Origin: Elgaria multicarinata webbii
Taxonomy: Eukaryota > Chordata > Lepidosauria > Squamata > Anguidae
Length of the DNA: 64,000 bases
Assembly (NCBI RefSeq): GCF_023053635.1
Contig: NC_086178.1
Coordinates: 93,666,226-93,730,225 of the forward strand
Reading direction: 5' to 3'
The first letter of the stretch is position 1; the number at the start of each line of letters is the position of its first letter. A model generated the notes under the pieces. That model made no database searches and was not told the origin of the DNA. It saw only the letters and a list, made by a program, of their open reading frames with translations. The translations under genes were made by a program, and so were the position numbers. Below are positions 1 to 11,200 of this stretch, piece after piece.

Positions 1-194
1 CTTAAAGTGAATATTCTCTGGCTGCTCAAGCATTCTCCAAATGTTTCTAATCTGTATTTGAAACCAAGGGCTTCACCCCACAAGGCTAAAATCCCACATC
101 CTTACCCGAGCTTCTGCTTCCAGTTTCTTTGCGGGATTAAGATTAGCTCTTTTACATGGTGGGTACATGCTTTGAATCAAGGACTTCCTTTCTT

Positions 195-400
195 AGCAAA
201 GTTTTATATGTTTCATTATACAGCCACTAGATGGTACTGTTGATATATCAGATTAATGATCCTTATTGGGTTATCTTCAATAATTTTAAAAGCGAGATAA
301 AGATTTAAAAAATGTGGGAGACATCCTGGAGGTTGACGATGTAGTGTACAGGATCCGCAAAATTCCATGACTGACCAATCACATTCATGCAATAAAAGCC
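195..400 (+). repeat. Interspersed repeat, class unresolved, related to 62795-62975
   Basis: Shares blocks in the same order with a stretch near the right edge: 'CCACTAGATGG'-like text, 'GGGAGACATCCTGG', a 'CCAATCA' box and then 'TGCAATAAA'. The order CCAAT-like box then AATAAA resembles a promoter plus poly(A) block of an LTR-like fossil, but no paired copy or coding body was found, so the class stays open. Confidence 0.35.
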
Positions 401-2206
401 TCATGTAGAAATGTTTCCAGAAATATCCCATTTCAATATTTGATATTTAACAGTCGATATGTCACAATATTTGACGTTTAGTATTTGCTATTTGAAAGTC
501 TTGATAGCTAATATGCCATGACTTATTGCAGTGGTTTTCAAACATTTTAATATCGGGGGGAAAACATTCTACACTGACATCCACCAGGAACCTTGGTGTG
601 TCTGTTACAGAAATGTTGCAGGAGATTCTGGAGCATACTGTGTGTGGGGTGGGGTGGAGGTATTAGTTAGCCAATGTTGGACTAGAACTGGGAAAGTACC
701 AAATTAAAATCTCCATGCAGTTCTGAAACTCACTGAATGAGCTTGGATCAGACACTCTCATTCTAACGTACTTCCCAATGTTATCTTTACTGTGTGCAAA
801 ATGTACAAGACCCTGAGCTCACTGGAGGATGGATGGTGTAAAAAATACAAAAATAGTCTAGGGTAAACACACTCACAGTTGGGGTCCACTTTACTCATTC
901 TGAACTGCAAGTGTTCCTAGACCACATCCTCATTCTCCTGTGGTTGTGCATTACAGAACAAGTAGTGCTTTTTCGCTATTGTTTTAAATTGGGAAACCCC
1001 ACATGTGTTTCTAAAACATCCAACATTTCTCAACGTACTGGTATAATGGTAATTGTTTAGTACTTATATCTCCCATTTCCATCGTGAAATTCCACCTGAT
1101 CATGCATTAGGTTTCTATGTGGTTTCACTTCTGGGCACTATCCACATTGAAATCTACTACGCTTCAGCAAGGTGGGTTATCAGACCATACTGTTAGCAAG
1201 TATATTATACTTGATAATATTTGATGGTTGGCATGCATGCAATAGTATTTAATACTAGGTAGTACTCAGTAGTGGCATGTAATTATATTTTCCCCCATTT
1301 TGTAGCATAAACACACTATCATTTTTAGTATTTGACAATTGTCAGCTACGAACTTTTATGCAATTTCATGTCTGAAGCATGCTAAATTCAAAACAATCAA
1401 GACATGCTCTCTAGCCTCGAACACAGTTCTGAATCGGATCCAACCTGCCAGAGCTAATTTGGGGCTAGGGGACTGCAGGAATAGGGAAGAATGCTCCTCT
1501 GGGTCAGCTTTTTGTGGCTGGAAGGAGCCCTTCTGTCCACAGAAGGCAGATCCTAGATCCAACCTAATGAGCATACAAACACAGTACAAAACACATAGTT
1601 AACTACCACTTCGGAAAGAGTAAGTCTTGAAAAACTGAACCAAAGAATATTGAATGAATGGACTCTTAGAAATCAGAAATCCCCAACCAGCTCAGCTGCT
1701 GTCCCCAAGTCCTGAGCAATAGAACTTTTGAATGACAAGTAGCATAAAACCAGATTCACATATATGGCATGTGGGCAACAGTGGTGTTGCTGCTGGGTTT
1801 TTTTCCATATCTCAGCCAAGAAGTGGAAAAACTGATCATATACTTCAGCTTGCTGAGTATTGAATAGTATGAGCACACAGGAAGAGGTCAAACACCCCCT
1901 TATTTACAAGACTCTCATACGCTAGTGGGTAGATCAATAAAATCTGAGTTTTATTTTCCATTGTTTTTAAGCTTCTTGGTGTTTTCTGATTATGTTGTTG
2001 AATACAGAAGCTTTCAAACCTTAAAGTGAAATTTGGAAAAACCCACAAATAAAGGTGGGGAACCACAGTGGTGATTCTCTGGGGAATGTGAAGCTTGGAA
2101 TTCAGAAGTGCAAGTGAGGGGGCTACAAATGGAACAGTATAAATTAACCTCCCACATAAACCCTCAAGTAAGGAAGTAAATAGTCTCTTGTAGAGATTAC
2201 ATGCAG

Positions 2207-2483
2207 CAGGGGTAGGAAACCTCAGGTCAGGTTACCAGATTGCCACACCCCCTTCCTCTAGCCCGAGCCCCCCAACACTGGTCACTTGGTGGTTTCCCAG
2301 ATGCAGGATTTCCTCCATTCTAAAATGTTGAAATGTCTCTCCTAAGGCTGTAAGAACTTTAAGTTAAAATGTACTATTTTTGACCCTGGCCCTTCTCCCC
2401 CTCCCCACCACTGGAATGCAGCCCTTGAGAGCTTCTCTGAAATTGAAATTGGCCCTCAGGCTAAAAGAAGTTCCCCATCCTTG
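2207..2483 (+). mobile_element. hAT-like non-autonomous DNA element, old
   Basis: Begins CAGGGGTAGGAAACCT and ends with the roughly inverted TTCCCCATCCTTG. The interior matches a second copy at about 54905-55176: 'TTTGGTGGTTTTCCAG', 'CCATTCTAAAA', 'AATGCAGC' and 'GAAAGCTTCTTC'-like blocks in the same order. It has no coding capacity. The flanks show no clear target duplication, so the termini are approximate. Confidence 0.45.
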
Positions 2484-2562
2484 CTAAACAGTGTGCAAAG
2501 TCAAGAGGTGGAAAGGGAATATTTGAGGTTTTAAAAAAAATGAATTCAAAATGGCCAGTTTT

Positions 2563-2690
2563 CACCCTGTTGTTTATTTGTTTATTTATAGTATTTTTAT
2601 CCCGCACCTCAACCAAAAAGACTCCCAGAGCAGCTTACATTCAGTAAAAAAGACAGTCCTGGCCCTCAGGCTTACATTCTTAAAAAAAGG
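2563..2690 (-). repeat. LINE or SINE 3' tail (L2-like), reverse orientation
   Basis: A TTTATT-rich block is followed by a degenerate 'ATCCCGCACCTCAACCAAAAAGACTC' region, the reverse of the tail type that recurs throughout the window. Divergent and probably old. Confidence 0.4.
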
Positions 2691-3066
2691 CAAGAAACAC
2701 GAGGAAAAGGGGAAGAGGGGGGAAAGAAAAAGTAATTAAGGAGATTGATTCAGCAGGGCTGGTGGGAAGGCCCTGCTCCCCACTCCCAAAGGAGGGGCAG
2801 ACCAACAGTTATGTGGGAGCGTCTATGAATTCTGAATCTTCAAAGCTTGCATGTGCATGAAAAGCACATCTTCTCAGTGGGCTGAGGTCAAGAATAGGAT
2901 ATCAACAAGAGGAAAGCCAAAACAAACACACATTCATTATTTCTCTTCTCCTCAGGAAAGGAGATGCCTGGCATCTTTGATCTAAGGAGGAACCAGTTAG
3001 GTATTAGTATTACCAGTCAGGCTTCCTTTGCTTGTCAGTCTCCCTGGCTTTCTGGAGAGCACTTTT

Positions 3067-3142
3067 CATAGAATCATAGAATAGCAGAGTTGGAAGGGGC
3101 CTACAAGGCCATCGAGTCCAACCCCCTGCTCAATGCAGGGGG
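3067..3142 (-). mobile_element. CR1 LINE 3' end fragment
   Basis: Reads 'CATAGAATCATAGAATAG', then 'TTGGAAGGGGCC' and 'GGCCATCGAGTCCA'. This is the reverse complement of the CR1 3' terminus, whose tail is built of ATTCTATG units. Only the last ~75 bp is present, typical of 5'-truncated CR1 insertion. Confidence 0.8.
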
Positions 3143-4559
3143 TTTCTAATGCCCCTCCCTCACAGCGTTGGAAAATTTGGGTTCTTCAACAAAGGAAGTA
3201 CTTTGGCAGCTCCTGCTGGTTGCAAAGTAGGAGAAATTTCAGTGCTAATTAATGGCTGCAAGTTCTGCCTTTGTATTGCTGTGTACGTATTGTTGAACTT
3301 TGGTGTTTAAGATGGATAGTGTTTTCACCAGTGCTAGAGAATTGCTGTCAAAGACCTTCCTCTTCCACTTCAGTTCAGATGGTTTGCGGGCCTTAGCTTT
3401 CTTAGTTAATTTTTAGACTACAGTGACATTCAGTGAGTGGTCTTGTGTGTGCAGATCACTAATTGCATTCTTAGAAGTGGTTGGTACTGCTGTAAGCATC
3501 TGACTCAAAGCCACCAAGGATGCCACTGGAGTGGTCAGAAGCCTGACAGTTGTTCAGGCACGTCCTTAGAAAGGGGAGACATCTCCAAGCCTCTAGATGA
3601 GTAGATAATTGATGGGCTCTGCTCCGCTGACTTAGTCAACGTTCACAGTGCCTATTCCAAGAGTAAAGCTTGGAGCCTTGCAGAACGATTACGGCACATG
3701 TAGGTGGTAAAAGCCCGGCAAAAGGAGCACGTGTCCACCTTGTGCCCTTTGTCAAGATATGAGAGGCAAAACTGAGTGCCTCTCTGTTGGTGGAAGTTTT
3801 ACCCCACAGTGAACTCACTTGCAGAAAGGGGCCCCAGAGGGCTATAAGCCCTCAGGCTGCTGTGGAAAACACAAAGAAAAAGAAAAACCACAAACTCAAA
3901 GATAAAAAGAATGAGGAGACAGAAAGAGAAAAATGAAAAAGAAAAGATCCTCAGCTTGGTTTTTTCCCTGGTAATGAACAATGGAGAAGCTTTCCAACAA
4001 GGCTGCCAAAGCGGCGGTCAAAAAGAGAACTAAGGGGACAGGTGAGAACACTGGGCATGTGTGAAGGGATAATGGGGTCAGGTTTCCTGCCAAAATTCCT
4101 CAGCTATAGAAGTTTCCTCAGTGGGGCTCTGTGCTGGCGCAGAGCCCATATGCGTGATGCACAGAAACCATAAATAACCACCACCATTTCCCAGTAAAAC
4201 CAGACGTATTACACTTATGGGAAAACCATTAAGTGTCACAACATATCCCTGCAGAACCCCTGAATTCAGTATTATATAGAGACGATATACATACCTTGTA
4301 GACATGCATATTTGAAGGTATGTACGCATGTCATTTGTATTCCTGAAAATAGTACAATAGTACAGAAGCACCATCTGTCTTCTGCTCATGTACCATGCCT
4401 TGTACTTGTGAGAAAGTCGATTATATTCCAACAAATATAATTGTGCACAAAGGTGAGCTTCCAGAGACTCTCAGTTTTTATTACTTCTAATCCTTACAGC
4501 TGTGAAGACAAAGTGTTTAGGAAATGTCTTGTGAAGCTGCAGAAGCTGAGGCATAGTTG

Positions 4560-4665
4560 AATTATTATTTTATTTTATTTTAGCATGTTTATACACTGGC
4601 TTTTCTCCAAAGAGTTCCGGACAGTTTACAGCAAGTCAATAATTTAACAATTAAAGAAATTAGAT
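4560..4665 (-). repeat. LINE or SINE 3' tail (L2-like), reverse orientation
   Basis: ATT/TTTTA-rich start followed by 'ATACACTGGCTTTTCTCC' and 'ACAGTTTACAGC', a degenerate member of the 'TATACCGCCCAATAG...GGTTTACAAA' tail family. Confidence 0.4.
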
Positions 4666-4979
4666 TCCCAATGGCCATAAGGTGGAGCTTTAGTGTCTAT
4701 AACATTTTGGTCTTATACCTAGAAATATGTAATACAAGTGCAAATGAATTATACAGATCATAGAACTCAGGTTCTCTTTACATAATGTTTGCTTAACTTG
4801 GTGCAGAATTTTTTATTATTATTATTTTAGAATGGAGTAAACAGAGACCTGACAAAAGGTTTGATAGAATCCAGAGTGTATTTAAGACTTAGGAGAAAAA
4901 ATAGAGCAGGTCTACACTGCCAAATAGGTCACAACACACACAAATAAAAGGATGTCAAGAGAATGTACAGTCAGGCATG

Positions 4980-4985
4980 TTTATT
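4980..4985 (-). terminator. Candidate KIFBP poly(A) signal
   Basis: TTTATT on the plus strand reads AATAAA in the sense of KIFBP, about 525 nt after its stop codon. Other AATAAA matches occur at 4477-4482 and in the A/T-rich 4567-4580 and 4812-4825 stretches, so the choice is uncertain. Confidence 0.25.
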
Positions 4986-5507
4986 TAATGATCCCTTTAA
5001 AAGGGTTGGACAATTAAACATATACAAAAATAAATATGACACCATTAAATTAGCAATCTGTTAAAAAACTCAAGGAAAATTTAATGAGGAATCTAAAATT
5101 CTGCCTATACCACTGTACCTAAAGGCTATTTGTGGGAATGGATTGGACTGTTAGCATAACCTACCCAAAAAGTTACCCATTGGAGGAAACAGTTGGAGAA
5201 CAGCACTAGTCAGAAACTGGACCACATGGTGGATGGAGAAAAATAAGGCAGGAAGGTTTGCATGTCAGCACAGAGCAAGCAATACAGAGCACCAGTTGGC
5301 CACTCATTGTATAATTAATATTGAATTGTGGGAGAACTACTACATTTGACAGTTTTCCATTTGATACGGGCTCTATGTTGCCTGTCACAGTGGAAGCTCA
5401 CAACAGAAGAAGATGCTGGGTTATTACAAGGCAACTGCCATTAAGGGAAACCATCTCTTTGGACAGAGATCATGTTAATATTGCACATTTCTATGGAAGG
5501 AAGAAGT

Positions 5508-6386
5508 TTAAGTGAAAGTAGAAAGCTTTGCTCTTAGCCTCTCCATTCTTGTTGGAAGAAGACCAACCATTTCTTTACTGAGTTCTAACTCAGTTTCAAT
5601 GGCCTGGACGGCCTCAGTGTGCTTCTCACAGTAGTCTACCAGAAAAGAGTAATATTCCAATGAGGTCTGCATGTTCTCCAACTGCTTACTGCCTTCGGAA
5701 GTAATAAGCTTGCCATAAAGGCGTGCAATATGAAACTTGGCCACCATTGCAGGGCGAAGAACATCCTCCTCCAGGATCTCAGGGAAAACCTTATCAGGGT
5801 TCCTCAGTGAATCTAAAAAGAGTTCATAGAATTTCATTGCCAGCTGAGCAAGAGAATTTATTTTCTTTATTGTGTGGGAGTCAAGCTCCTCTAGTCTATT
5901 ACCAATGGCCACCTTTAAATCCATCATCTCGTAATAGGTATCTGCTAGTTCAAACTGAAGCTGCCTACTGAGGAGCAGATAATACTGAGGGTTTAGGCCT
6001 GCATATATTTGCTCCAACATATCAATCCTACGCTTGTGCATCTTGCAACGCCTCTCATAATCTTCTTCAAAGAAAGCCAGCACCTTGAACAAGGCACTAT
6101 GATCCTGAACAATTTCAATGTGGTCAGTGACATACCCATCTACCTGAAAAAAATCTTTAGCTTCATTGACATAGTTCTGACCCACCAAGAAGACTTCCCT
6201 GGCTTCGTTGAAGTCTAATGGGAACACACAGCTTACTTTTTCTTCCATGGCCAAAATAGAGTCACACAGATCACTAGTTCCAAAGAGAACAGCCTTCTTC
6301 CTCCCTTTCTCCTTCTCGTCCTCCTCTTTTTTCTGCTGGGCCTTAAGCTCTGACTGTCTGTCCGGATCGAGCTCACCAATGTTGTC
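5508..6386 (-). CDS. KIFBP: KIFBP exon 7 with stop (292 codons)
   Basis: Begins DNIGELDPDRQSELKA and ends ...MERLRAKLSTFT followed by TAA at 5508-5510. Acceptor TTTTAG at 6387-6388. A Lys/Glu-rich stretch (EEDEKEKGRKK) precedes the conserved C-terminal helices. One large terminal exon is the same architecture as in human. Confidence 0.97.
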   Translation of the reverse strand, partial: DNIGELDPDRQSELKAQQKKEEDEKEKGRKKAVLFGTSDLCDSILAMEEKVSCVFPLDFNEAREVFLVGQNYVNEAKDFFQVDGYVTDHIEIVQDHSALFKVLAFFEEDYERRCKMHKRRIDMLEQIYAGLNPQYYLLLSRQLQFELADTYYEMMDLKVAIGNRLEELDSHTIKKINSLAQLAMKFYELFLDSLRNPDKVFPEILEEDVLRPAMVAKFHIARLYGKLITSEGSKQLENMQTSLEYYSFLVDYCEKHTEAVQAIETELELSKEMVGLLPTRMERLRAKLSTFT

Positions 6387-8225
6387 CTAAAACAAAAGCA
6401 CTCAGGTGTAAAATATTTTTGCCATAACAGGTTCAGAGACTAAATACCACTATTGATAAACTATTCACTTCATAGGAACAACTTCTGTTACTCCAATGCT
6501 GCTTGTAGAATAGAAAAGCTCATCAGTTTGGGATTTCTGGGTTTAAATGCACCAATTCAGAAATTTCAGTATTTCTTCCCTGTTCTGTATAGCAAGAACT
6601 CCTAAGAGGTCTCCATATATTTTTCTCTCATTTATGATGGCAATTCAACAGAAACAAACTAAGCTTGAAGCAGCAAGATAGAGCAAGGGGCATTTAAGAG
6701 ATTTTGCAACAATTCGCCAACCAGTTACTCTGGGATAGTTTCCTTGATTTCACTTGAATTATTACAGAGCAAATGGTTTCAGGATTACAACACAACAGAT
6801 CGTGTGGATACCAAGTATCACTCTTGTTATTATTATTATTTTTTTACACACACACCAAATAGATTTTTGGTACTTCTTAAATGCCATGTTTTTTTCCTTG
6901 GGGGTGGGGTATTCATTCCATCTCACTGTTTACACCACAGTGGACTGGGTTATAGGGATGTTTTTCTTGAACTGGAAGCCTCAACAACTCACATATAAGG
7001 AAAATCTAACATGGCAGTCAATATTACCCAGCCAATTTTGATCATAATGGAGATACTGAAATTGGCATGTCACTGTGACACCTGGAAATACCAGGCTTGC
7101 TTACCTGACCTAACTGATGAATATCTACCTTGAGGAAAAGCCTCTCACTGGCTCCAATAGTGGGCCTTTTTCAAGTCTAACTGCTGCATGCATGAAGGGG
7201 GGAGAATCTGGTTGTGCGCACGTGCTGTGTGCAAGTGTTATGTGCAAGACTAAACAGGTGCATGTGTGCTTTGTTTTATGTGTCAGGATCTGTATATATG
7301 AGAAGGGGTATGTGGACGGCCCCACTGACTTTTTGCTTGGGTCCCAGCCACCACTGGCATGCAGCCCCCAGGTGTTGAGCCATGAGGGAATTAACCTCTT
7401 AGGCTGAAAGCGGCTCCCTCCCCCTGCTCTAGAGTCTCAGCATCACTAACAACTGTGTAACAATTTGGGGTTGATTACTATTGCAAACATTAAAATGGTT
7501 CTTTGCACTCATCTCCTCTTTACCTCAAGCGACATCCGGGCTCCCTGCAACAAGTTCAAGCAGTATTTAATCCAACATCTGGCAATTTCAGCTTTCCTCT
7601 GTAGAAGATCTTGTTGATCTTGTTCCGTTTCATCTGATTTAAAATATCACAAACATTTATTAGGCTAGAGGGATTTCCAGTTGGAGGGCTCTTAGCATTT
7701 AGAGTCAAAAGACATTGTGCAGCTACTCTGCCTTTTCCTCCTTAACTAGTTTGTGTTTTTTGTGGAAAGAAAAATAATGGAAGCAGCAGTGGGAAAACAC
7801 GGGACGGCTACAAAATGAAGACACGATGTCTGAACGCCCCCCCCCCCCCGCCCTCCCTTGTAAAATTCCCTGAATAAGTCAGGGTGAATGCAGGGCAAGA
7901 GGCTTGTCTGGAAATACCCTAGTTCACAGCTAGATTTTGAAAAGCTTTCTTAAGGGGGGGGGGGAAAGGTTAACCACCCAAAGTCCTTGTGGTGTTTGTG
8001 TGTTTTGCCTGTGTGCATGCACATGTGTTTCTGGGAGCATTACCAGTTTGCCTTCTGTGAAATGGGTATTTCAGATTGTCTTTTGTGAAATGGGTGTTGG
8101 GAGCAGCAAATTGTGGGTTCGGAAGAGTGGTTTTATGTTTTGGAGCTCAGACCCCAGCTCTGCCTTGTACTTAGTTTCTTGGGCAAGTTACTTTTCTTTT
8201 AATCTCACCATTTTGCCTTTTGGGA

Positions 8226-8274
<49 letters not shown>

Positions 8275-11200
8275 TATTTGTTACCTGCCTCTCCCTCTGG
8301 ATCGAGGCGGGGTACAACACAATTAAAAACAACATAAAATACATAAAACTAATTCAAACATTTAAAACCAGTGCATCATTAAAAGCAGCACACCATTAAA
8401 AAAAAGGTGTGTTCTGACAGGACATGCTCACCAAGGAGGCTATTTTGTAAATAGGCACCCAGAAGCCATTTTGTGAGATGCCCAACAACTTTTTCAAAAT
8501 TCCAGATGTGCCCACTGGCCCAAAAGGGTTGGAACTAGTCCCACAAAGTCAATGGGGCAGTGAAAGTGATTAGACCAGATACCACATGCAGGAAATAAAA
8601 GGAGGATCAGTTACTAAAACTATGAATACCGAGCAGAGCATCTAACATCCATACTAACCCATTTAACTCAAACCCACAACAGTTGAGAATGCAATGAGAT
8701 GACTTACTGTCCTCTACAGATGGCACCTGTCCAGCTTGGCCAAAGATGACACTGGCAGCTGCTAAACAATGCCTGGACTCCATGAAACAATGCTGTGTGG
8801 AGAAAGCATGGTGGTGTTTGTTCCTGGCACATAACAAGCTACTACTTTCAGTGAATAAATGCTATAAAGTCATAGAATATTATTGGTTTGAAATTAGAAG
8901 CCTGAATGTGTGGATGCTGAAAGATTTAGGCACAAGATCTGACAACACTGTACAGTAAGAACTCTAAGGGCAAACACACAGGGCTGGTGCCAGACTATTT
9001 TGCGCCCTAGGCAAGGTGAGCTACTTTCACACACACACACACACACACACACAAATGCCAATTTTGATTTTTAAGAACATATGTTTCCTGGAAAAAATAA
9101 GAAGCACAAAACTTGAAACTGCTAAATTTATAGCAAACAAATTGGAAAGGAACGTCTATGGGTCTAAAATGCATTATTTAATAGGAATATCACCTCCAAA
9201 TCATCCCCCCCAACTCACACGTATGTGCACACACACACACTCAGCATCGCTCACTCCAAACAAACACACACATGAACACATGCATTCACTCAAAGACCCC
9301 ATGCACCCCATTCATGTTCCAGAAGTCCAATCGTGGAGCCGCCCATCCCAGCGTCCCTGGCTTCACTTCGGCGGGTGAGATGGCGCCTCGCGCCCATCCA
9401 ACTGAAGGGAAGCCAGGGACGCTGGGGTGTGTGTGTGTGGCTCCACGTTCAGACTTCCACCCAGAAGTCACCCTGGAGGGAGGCTTCCAGGTGGAAGTCC
9501 GAACGTGGAGCCGCCCACCCACCCCAGCGTCCCTGGCTTCCCTTCAGCTGGATGGGCACGGGGCACCATCTCACCTGCCCAGGCCCAGCTGAATCCTCGG
9601 GCCAGCTCACAGCCAACGCGCGTGAGTGCTGCACTGCGCCCGGCACCCCTCTTAGCTTGGCGCTCTAGGCGGCCGCCTGAGTGGCCTCTATGGTAGCACC
9701 AGCCTGCAAACGCAGAATTGTCTCTTCAGGAGTGCCCTCACAAGACACACAGCCACCACAGAAAAATGGAAGAGTAACATTGTAAGTTCCTCCCATGCTC
9801 GTCACCTGAAACATGGCTGGAGGCTGGGAAGTACGGGGAAATAGCAAGGCAGAGGAGGAGAGGTGAGAGAAAGAGCAAGGTTTCGAAGGTAGAGAAAGAA
9901 GGCTGCCCTAACATTTCCCAAAGTTTCTATTAAAAATCAGCAAAAATCACCTACTCACCCTTTTTGCCAGCAGAAATCCTTCATTGGAGCAAGGTATGGA
10001 TCCAAGTTGAACTTCGGCCCCACTGATTTCAATAGGAAACAAGTTTGACTAACTAAGTCTACACCTGACCCAATGACTGGCAATGAGGGCCACACCACAA
10101 GCATGATAGCTGATCAATCAGCAACTCTTAACAAATTGGGTACATGGAAGAAAATATTTAAGCCATTACCTTGTTGAGATAATACTGAGACAAAGTAGCT
10201 GCATTGAGCGCCCATTCTACTGGATAGTAGCCACTATACTCAAGCTGCCGTTTGAGGGTGGTATGGCAATACTGCGCAGCCTTCTCAATCATTTCCAGAT
10301 GCTGGTAGACTTGGGCCAGATAATATAGCGTATGAGTATAGACTTTCTCAAATCTGGGGAAATAGGGGGTTTAGATTTAATTTTAAGACAGGCACTCCCC
10401 CTGCTCACCTCCAACTTTTGCTTTAGTCAACACACACCTTTTTGATCTCTCTTGGTCAGACAGTTTCTCTTCTTCAGTCATAAAGTGTTCATTGGAATCA
10501 AGTGGAGGATTCCCACTCTGCAAAACACAACATATACTGAAGATAGTATGTTCAGCACCTTTGTGCTCGCTCTACTGGCTGTATTTTGGTATTGCACAGA
10601 ACGTAAAGCTAAAAAGAAGTATCTTGAGGCATCCTGAAAGGTCCTTATTGCATAAGACATCTAAGTTGCAGACATCAAAGGTAGTTAACTCTCGATATCA
10701 CTTAAAAATACTTCCCTACTGTATGGCAGAACCAGTTATTATGCACCGTTAACCCCACATACTTCTGTAAACCTGTTTTCTCTACTGAAAATGTTAACCA
10801 TTCTGGTATTAAAAGAACTGTAGCTTGCCGTTTTGTAGTACTGAAAATAAGAGGGTGAATTTTTAAACAAATACATTTCAGTAAATTTAACAATATAGAA
10901 ACAAACAAGCCAAAAACTCGGAAAGAATGCACTTTTCTGTGTGGTGCCCCAGCTTTGGAATCCCCTTCCTAAGGAAGTCTGACTGGTGCCAACACGACAA
11001 TCTTTCTGGCGCCAGGTCAAGACATTTTATATGGCCAGGCATTTTAACTTTGTTTTATTGGTTCTGCTCAGCTTGATAATTCAATATGCTTGTTCCCTTC
11101 AGTCTTATTTTTAAATGAAGATTGATGAGTTACGTTATATGTTTTTTATTATTGTATGCCACCCTGGAATCCACCAGGAGGAAGGGTAGGTTAGGGATTT

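Larger units (their letters stand above)
1..5507. other. Intergenic region downstream of KIFBP
   Basis: No convincing coding exon on either strand; the open frames here are short and lack conserved motifs. It holds a repeat related to one near the right edge (about 195-400), a hAT-like start at about 529 ('CAGTGGTTTTCAAAC'), a DNA-transposon-like repeat (2207-2483), LINE or SINE tails (2563-2690 and 4560-4665) and a CR1 fragment (3067-3142). The right part should include the KIFBP 3' UTR. Confidence 0.7.
6387..8707 (-). other. KIFBP introns 5 and 6 content
   Basis: Intron 6 (6387-7523) contains no recognised gene; around 7100-7430 there is a degenerate transposon-like stretch. Intron 5 (7634-8707) holds a C13 homopolymer (7837-7849), a G9 run near 7955, an (AAT)n microsatellite and a reverse LINE tail (8227-8400). 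Confidence 0.6.

Noticed and set aside
1-4400. SRGN (serglycin), the next gene in human
   Set aside because: No Ser-Gly dipeptide repeat or signal peptide exon found; in human it lies tens of kb farther from KIFBP.
4078-4434. 118-codon minus-strand frame downstream of KIFBP
   Set aside because: No similarity recognised, no splice context, surrounded by repeats; length is within chance expectation for A/T-rich DNA.
9272-9696. Frames of 106, 111 and 89 codons
   Set aside because: All read through the inverted GC-rich units of the hAT-type element, so they resemble each other without being a protein family.
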